From contig WKFI01000012.1 of assembly GCA_014872875.1 (NCBI GenBank), positions 1-64,000 on the forward strand: a stretch of DNA of 64,000 nt. The letters are read 5' to 3'. How positions within the stretch are numbered: position 1 is the stretch's first letter; the number at the start of each line of letters is the position of its first letter. A program made the position numbers and the translations under genes. Positions 59,573 to 64,000 of the stretch are shown in pieces. The notes under the pieces were generated by a model. That model was not told where the DNA came from, did no database searches, and worked only from the letters and a program-made list of their open reading frames with translations. Origin of the DNA: Paracoccaceae bacterium (GTDB lineage: Bacteria > Pseudomonadota > Alphaproteobacteria > Rhodobacterales > Rhodobacteraceae).

Positions 59573-60297
59573 CCCAGCCAGGCCATCACCTGCTCCACAG
59601 TTCGCAGAATGCGGCGCGGCGGCACGTTGGGGCGGTCGATCATCACGACCGGCACACCCAAGCTGCGCGCGGCGGTCAGTTTGGCCTCGGCGCCACCGCC
59701 GCCGGCATTCTTGGCAACCAGATGGGTGATGGCGTGATCGCGCATCAACGCAGTGTCGGTGTCCACATCAAACGGCCCACGCGCCACGACGACCGAAGCA
59801 TCGGGCAAGGGCAACGCACCGGTCGGCGCATCGACCAGTCTCAGCAGGTAATGGTTTGCGGGCTTGACGGAAAAGGCATCAAGGTTCTGCTTTCCAATGG
59901 CCAGAAACACCCGCGCGCCTTCTTCGGGCAAAACTTCAACAGCGGACGCTATATCTCTGACGTGGAACCATTTATCGCCGCCAGAAGATTCCCACGGGGC
60001 GCGTTCAAACCCCGCCAGGTCCACGCCCGCCTGTCCGCAGGCGTCCACTGCATGAGCGCTCATCTGCGCGGCAAAGGGGTGGGTCGCATCGACCACATGG
60101 GTGATGCACTCGTCTTGCAAGTACCGAACAAGCCCTTCAACCCCGCCGAAGCCGCCCACGCGCGTAGGCAGCGGCTGAACAACTGGGCTGGCGGTGCGGC
60201 CCGCGTAGGAAAACACCGCATCGGCATTGCTGTCAGCCAGAGCGCGAGCAAGGCGGGAGGCTTCGGTGGTCCCACCGAGCAGAAGGGTGCGTGTCAT
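59545..60297 (-). CDS. cobK: Precorrin-6A reductase CobK (antisense within the operon)
   Basis: 250 residues. It begins MTRTLLLGGTTEASRLARALA (NADPH-binding), with VVDATHPFAAQMSAHAVDAC and HLVAKNAGGGGAEAKLTAA as CobK/CbiJ signatures. It reduces precorrin-6A to 6B. It lies on the minus strand between cobJ and cobL: its end overlaps cobJ and its ATG shares two bases with the cobL ATG. It therefore cannot be expressed from the riboswitch transcript and needs a promoter inside cobL. Confidence 0.95.
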   Translation of the reverse strand: MTRTLLLGGTTEASRLARALADSNADAVFSYAGRTASPVVQPLPTRVGGFGGVEGLVRYLQDECITHVVDATHPFAAQMSAHAVDACGQAGVDLAGFERAPWESSGGDKWFHVRDIASAVEVLPEEGARVFLAIGKQNLDAFSVKPANHYLLRLVDAPTGALPLPDASVVVARGPFDVDTDTALMRDHAITHLVAKNAGGGGAEAKLTAARSLGVPVVMIDRPNVPPRRILRTVEQVMAWLGHSVDPSDA

Positions 60298-61498
60298 GGT
60301 TAGGTCTTCTTCAGGTAAGCCGTGGCTCTCGATCATCGGTCTGGGCGAAGATGGACTGGAAGGGCTGAGCGATGCAAGCCGATCCGCGCTGGCGCGGGCC
60401 GAAATCATCTTTGGGGGACCCCGACATCTGGAACTGGTGAACGCGGGCGACCGTGGTCAGCCTTGGCAGGTGCCCTTTTCCATCGACCCGGTACTGGCAG
60501 CACGCGGCAAACAGGTTGCGGTGCTGGCCTCGGGCGATCCCTTCTGGCATGGCGCGGGCGGGTCGCTGTCACGCCATCTGGAGGAAGGCGAGTGGCGCTC
60601 CTACCCCGGTTTGTCCACATTCGCTCTGGCCGCGAACCGGCTGGGCTGGAAATTGGAAGAGGTGTTGTGCACAGGGCTGCACGCCGCCTTCTGGGGACAA
60701 CTATTGCCGCTACTTGCCCCCGGTCAGCGGATCATCTGCACAGTGCGCGATGCAGCCGCACCTGCGGAGCTGGCGGAGTGGCTGTCAGCGCAGGGGTTTG
60801 GTGCCTCGACCTTGACGGTTCTGGAATGTCTCGGTGGTCCGCGCGAACGGGTGCGTGAGACAACTGCCGAAGCGTTTGACCTGACCGACATCGATACACT
60901 GGTCACAGTTGCGATTGCAGCTGAAGGCGACAAGGGCCTGCCCCAGGCCTCCGGCCTGCCGGATGGCGTCTTTCACAATGACGGCCAGATCACCAAACGC
61001 CCGATCCGGGCGCTGACTCTGTCAGCGCTGGCCCCGCGGCCCGGAGAGCTGCTGTGGGACATTGGCGGCGGCTCTGGTTCGATCTCGGTCGAATGGTGCC
61101 TCGCCGCCCGTGGCGCGCGGGCGATCACCTTTGAACCGCGCGAGGATCGCCTCTCAAACATCCGTGCCAATGCCGAAAAATTCGGGCTGACCCATCGGAT
61201 GAAACCAGTGATCGGCAATGCGCCGGAGGTGCTCGACGGGTTTGAGCTGCCTGACGTGGTGTTCGTCGGCGGCGGGGGCTCGCACGCGCTGCTGGACCAA
61301 CTGTGGCAGATCCTGCCCAAAGGCGTGCGCATCGTCGCCAATGGCGTGACACTGGAAACTGAAACCCTGCTGATGGACGCGCAGAAACGCCATGGCGGAC
61401 ACCTGCTGAAGGCCGAGATTGCCGAGGTTTCTCCGCTGGGCACCATGCGCGGCTGGGACCGCGCGCGGCCCGTTATTCAGTGGAGCGTCACGCGATGA
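60296..61498 (+). CDS. cobL: Precorrin-6Y methyltransferase/decarboxylase CobL
   Basis: 400 residues, two fused enzymes: an N-terminal CbiE-like methylase (about 1-200, LSIIGLGEDGLEGLSDASRSAL) and a C-terminal CbiT-like SAM domain (about 215-395, LLWDIGGGSGSISVEWCLAARGARAITFEPREDRLSNI). It methylates C5 and C15 and removes the acetate carboxyl. The start is taken at ATG 60296, with AAGGG upstream inside cobK; the cobK start is directly opposite. Overlaps cobE. Confidence 0.95.
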   Translation: MVRSSSGKPWLSIIGLGEDGLEGLSDASRSALARAEIIFGGPRHLELVNAGDRGQPWQVPFSIDPVLAARGKQVAVLASGDPFWHGAGGSLSRHLEEGEWRSYPGLSTFALAANRLGWKLEEVLCTGLHAAFWGQLLPLLAPGQRIICTVRDAAAPAELAEWLSAQGFGASTLTVLECLGGPRERVRETTAEAFDLTDIDTLVTVAIAAEGDKGLPQASGLPDGVFHNDGQITKRPIRALTLSALAPRPGELLWDIGGGSGSISVEWCLAARGARAITFEPREDRLSNIRANAEKFGLTHRMKPVIGNAPEVLDGFELPDVVFVGGGGSHALLDQLWQILPKGVRIVANGVTLETETLLMDAQKRHGGHLLKAEIAEVSPLGTMRGWDRARPVIQWSVTR

Positions 61499-61872
61499 TC
61501 GTGGCGGGGTTCGGATTTCGCGCGGCCGCTACGGTTGCAGATCTGCGGGACGCGCTCGACCAGACCGGCGCGCAGCCCGACGCGCTGGCCTCGATCACCG
61601 AAAAGGCCAGGGCCGCGCAGCTGCAACAGCTGGCGCAGGAGCTGGACCTGCCCCTGATCGCGTTGGAAGAGCATGAGATTTCCGGCGAAACCACCCTGTC
61701 CTGCTCCCCCAGGATCAAGGCGCGGTTCGGGACCGGATCACTGGCCGAGGCCGCCGCCAAGGCGGGCGCCAGAAAAGATACCAAAGGGATCTCTGTACGT
61801 TTACTTGGACCCCGCATAAAAACCGCCAATGGAATGGCGACCGTCGCCATTGCGGAAAGGACGAAACCATGA
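61495..61872 (+). CDS. cobE: CobE / CbiG C-terminal domain protein
   Basis: 125 residues starting [23 protein letters not shown]. This is the CobE/GbiG_C fold, with [20 protein letters not shown] as the conserved region. CobE is needed in the aerobic pathway, perhaps as a carrier or helper around the precorrin-4/5 steps; its exact activity is not settled. Overlaps cobL (ATGA) and cobM. Confidence 0.9.
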   Translation: MIVAGFGFRAAATVADLRDALDQTGAQPDALASITEKARAAQLQQLAQELDLPLIALEEHEISGETTLSCSPRIKARFGTGSLAEAAAKAGARKDTKGISVRLLGPRIKTANGMATVAIAERTKP

Positions 61873-62654
61873 CCGTTCACTTCATCGGCGCCGGACCGGG
61901 CGCTGCCGACCTGATCACCATCCGGGGTCGCGATCTGATCGCTTCGTGTCCGGTGTGCCTCTATGCGGGCTCGCTGGTGCCCGAAGAGCTGCTGCAGCAT
62001 TGCCCCGAAGGCGCAAAGATCATCAACACCGCGCCCCTGTCGCTGGATGAGATCATTGGCGAGATCAAGGCGGCACATGCCGCAGGTCATGACATTGCCC
62101 GCCTGCATTCCGGCGATCTGTCGGTCTGGTCCGCCATGGGCGAACAGCTGCGCCGCCTGCGCGCCGAAGGCATCCCCTATGACGTAACCCCGGGTGTTCC
62201 GGCCTTTGCAGCCTCTGCCGCAGCACTTGGCGCGGAACTGACCCTGCCCGGCGTGGCGCAATCGCTGATCCTGACCCGCACCTCGGGTCGGGCGTCTTCG
62301 ATGCCGGAAAACGAAACGCTGGAGAACTTTGCCCGCACAGGCGCGACTCTGGCCATCCACCTGTCGGTGCATGTGCTGGAGGATGTGATTTCCCGCCTGA
62401 CGCCGCATTATGGTGCCGATTGTCCGGTCGCCGTGATCTGGCGCGCGACCTGGCCGGATCAGCGCATCGTCAAAGCGACGCTGGAGACACTGGAAGAGGC
62501 CACCGAAGGCGAACGCGGCCGCACTGCACTGATCCTGGTGGGTCGAGCTATCGGAGCGGAAGAGTTCGACGAAAGCTGCCTTTATGCGGGCGATTATGAC
62601 CGCCGCTATCGCCCCGTGGGCACCAACCCGCGTTTCCCGGAGACAGCAGAATGA
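61869..62654 (+). CDS. cobM: Precorrin-4 C11-methyltransferase CobM
   Basis: 261 residues of the tetrapyrrole methylase family: [58 protein letters not shown] and [19 protein letters not shown]. Overlaps cobE and cobB by four bases each. Confidence 0.97.
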   Translation: MTVHFIGAGPGAADLITIRGRDLIASCPVCLYAGSLVPEELLQHCPEGAKIINTAPLSLDEIIGEIKAAHAAGHDIARLHSGDLSVWSAMGEQLRRLRAEGIPYDVTPGVPAFAASAAALGAELTLPGVAQSLILTRTSGRASSMPENETLENFARTGATLAIHLSVHVLEDVISRLTPHYGADCPVAVIWRATWPDQRIVKATLETLEEATEGERGRTALILVGRAIGAEEFDESCLYAGDYDRRYRPVGTNPRFPETAE

Positions 62655-63967
62655 ATGTCCCCGGACTGATGATTTCGGCCCCCGCCTCGGGCACCGGTAA
62701 GACCACGGTCATGCTGGGTCTGCTGCGGGCGCTGGCCGAGGACGGGCTGGCGGTACAGCCGTTCAAGAGCGGACCGGATTATATCGACCCTGCCTTTCAC
62801 CTGGCCGCTGCGGGACGTGCGTCGTTCAACCTGGATACCTGGGCGATGGACGCAAACCTGCTGGATGCGATTTCGGCGCAAGCTGCAGGCGCGCAGATCT
62901 GCGTCGGTGAAGGCTCGATGGGCCTGTATGACGGGGTTGCGACCAAGGGTCAGACCGCGTTCGGCACCAGCGCCGAAACCGCCAAGCGCATGGGTTGGCC
63001 AGTGGTGCTGGTCGTCGATGTGGGTGGTCAGGCGCAATCGGCGGCGGCGACGGCGCTGGGGTTCAAGAACTACGATCCTGATCTGCCCTTTGCCGGTGTG
63101 ATCCTGAACCGCGTGGCCAGCCCCCGACACGAACGCCTGACACGTCTGGGGATGGAGCGGGCCGGAATCAAGGTGCTCGGCTCCCTGCCCCGGCGCGGAG
63201 ACTTGACCCTGCCGGAACGCCACCTGGGCCTGATCCAGGCGGTGGAACACCCGGATCTGGAGGCCGCGATCGCGGGCTATGCTGCGTTTCTGCGCGAACA
63301 TGTGGATCTGGAAGCCATCAAGCAGGTGGTGGCGGCCTCCTCAGGCCCAGCAGGGCCATCGTCGGCCGCCCTGCCGGCGCCCCCGGCCCAGCGTATCGCC
63401 CTGGCACGGGATGCGGCGTTTTCCTTTACATATCCGCATCTGCTGAAGGGCTGGCGCGATGCCGGGGCGGAAATCCTGCCGTTTTCGCCGCTCGCCGATG
63501 AGGCGCCTGCTGCGGACGCGGATCTGGTCTGGTTGCCGGGCGGTTATCCGGAACTGCACGGCGGCACATTGGCCGCAGCCGAAACCTTCCGCGCTGGTCT
63601 GCGCAAACATGCCGAAACCAAACCGGTACATGGCGAATGCGGGGGCTATATGGCGCTGGGTGAGGCGCTGATCGACAAGCAGGGCACCCGCCACCAGATG
63701 GCCGGGCTGCTGGGCCTCGTGACCTCATACGAAAAGCGCAAGTTCCACTTGGGCTATCGCCAGGCAGTTCTGCAAAGCGGAATGCCGGGCTTTGATGCAG
63801 GCCACGCCCTGCGCGGGCACGAGTTCCATTATTCGACCATTCTGGACGAACCCGACGCGCCGCTGGCCCAGGTTTTTGACGCCGACGGCAATCCGGTGCC
63901 GGAAACCGGTTCGGTCAAAGGCCATGTCACCGGAACCTTTTTTCACCTGATCACCGGAGAGGCCTGA
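62651..63967 (+). CDS. cobB: Hydrogenobyrinic acid a,c-diamide synthase CobB
   Basis: 438 residues. N-terminal ATP site [20 protein letters not shown] and [14 protein letters not shown]-terminal glutamine amidotransferase domain with the catalytic Cys in [17 protein letters not shown] and His in LRGHEFHYS. It amidates the a and c acetate side chains with glutamine. Two bases before the cobA start. Confidence 0.97.
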   Translation: MNVPGLMISAPASGTGKTTVMLGLLRALAEDGLAVQPFKSGPDYIDPAFHLAAAGRASFNLDTWAMDANLLDAISAQAAGAQICVGEGSMGLYDGVATKGQTAFGTSAETAKRMGWPVVLVVDVGGQAQSAAATALGFKNYDPDLPFAGVILNRVASPRHERLTRLGMERAGIKVLGSLPRRGDLTLPERHLGLIQAVEHPDLEAAIAGYAAFLREHVDLEAIKQVVAASSGPAGPSSAALPAPPAQRIALARDAAFSFTYPHLLKGWRDAGAEILPFSPLADEAPAADADLVWLPGGYPELHGGTLAAAETFRAGLRKHAETKPVHGECGGYMALGEALIDKQGTRHQMAGLLGLVTSYEKRKFHLGYRQAVLQSGMPGFDAGHALRGHEFHYSTILDEPDAPLAQVFDADGNPVPETGSVKGHVTGTFFHLITGEA

Positions 63968-63968
63968 G

Positions 63969-64000
63969 ATGACCGGCTTTGTCAGCTTTGTCTCCTCCGG
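63969..64000 (+). CDS. cobA: Start of uroporphyrinogen-III C-methyltransferase (partial)
   Basis: The gene is cut by the window end after MTGFVSFVSSG. The pattern fits the start of CobA-type methylases (V-x-x-V-S-S-G-P-G-D-P). It directly follows cobB, where cobA is a common neighbour. Only 10 codons are seen. Confidence 0.65.
   Translation, partial: MTGFVSFVSS

Noticed and set aside
1-64000. CRISPR arrays, prophage, transposases, rRNA and tRNA genes
   Set aside because: No regularly spaced direct repeats, phage genes, transposase motifs or cloverleaf-like sequences were seen in the intergenic regions. The repeats present are dispersed hairpin elements, not arrays.

Overview
The window is GC-rich alphaproteobacterial chromosome and looks like a marine Rhodobacterales genome (roseobacter group). 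Support comes from a complete-looking aerobic (late cobalt insertion) cobalamin operon, a non-pyrrolysine MttB-type methyltransferase, a carnitine-catabolism cluster, an alphaproteobacterial LexA box (GAAC-N7-GAAC), and many DUF families typical of Rhodobacteraceae (DUF983, DUF1203, DUF1636, DUF2061, DUF2955, DUF3572, DUF4153). I see no prophage, insertion sequence, CRISPR array, rRNA or tRNA. It reads as ordinary, densely packed chromosome.

Layout. 1-2.1 kb: the end of glyA, then a TetR-pspA-yiaAB unit on the minus strand with four copies of one palindromic operator. 2.1-6.2 kb: a small membrane protein, an esterase, a rhodanese and an EF-G-like protein with a damaged G domain. 6.3-11.9 kb: a minus-strand hydantoinase operon (hyuA-hyuB-aminotransferase-racemase). 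12.1-17.1 kb: a secreted peptidoglycan-binding protein, an H-NOX-like/diguanylate cyclase pair and a DUF4153 membrane protein. 17.2-21.6 kb: an MttB-family methyltransferase, a HAD phosphatase, DUF3572 and a PleD-like diguanylate cyclase. 21.9-26.3 kb: an exported unknown, an ECF sigma/membrane protein/metal-sensor operon, a four-EF-hand protein, DUF983 and a Nudix hydrolase. 26.6-29.6 kb: a DMT transporter and a desaturase-DUF2061 pair divergent from an XRE regulator. 29.8-34.7 kb: carnitine catabolism. 34.9-42 kb: an aldo/keto reductase, an SOS-controlled ImuA-like protein, YceI, an MFS transporter and an AI-2E/HlyD/DUF2955 export operon. 42.1-47.8 kb: metG, a lipoprotein, hemP, a beta-barrel protein and a di-heme oxidoreductase. 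47.9-50.3 kb: glpR-glpD. 50.5-64 kb: cobO divergent from a cobalamin riboswitch and DUF1636-cobW-cobN-cobG-cobH-cobI-cobJ-(cobK antisense)-cobL-cobE-cobM-cobB-cobA.

Connections. Carnitine degradation gives glycine betaine, a possible substrate class for the MttB-family protein, which needs a corrinoid. The cobalamin operon supplies corrinoid, so these parts may be linked metabolically (inference). Two separate c-di-GMP synthases are present, one tied to an H-NOX-like protein without the heme-ligand histidine, the other with two degraded receiver domains.

The strongest unexplained structure is a family of about eleven short intergenic elements. Each lies just 3' of a gene and in that gene's orientation. 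They are built from a GGGGGC-GCT-GCCCCC hairpin, a second hairpin whose sequence changes but whose pairing is kept, and a third CCCCC-containing hairpin followed by a T-rich tract. They look like a repeated structured 3'-end/terminator element.
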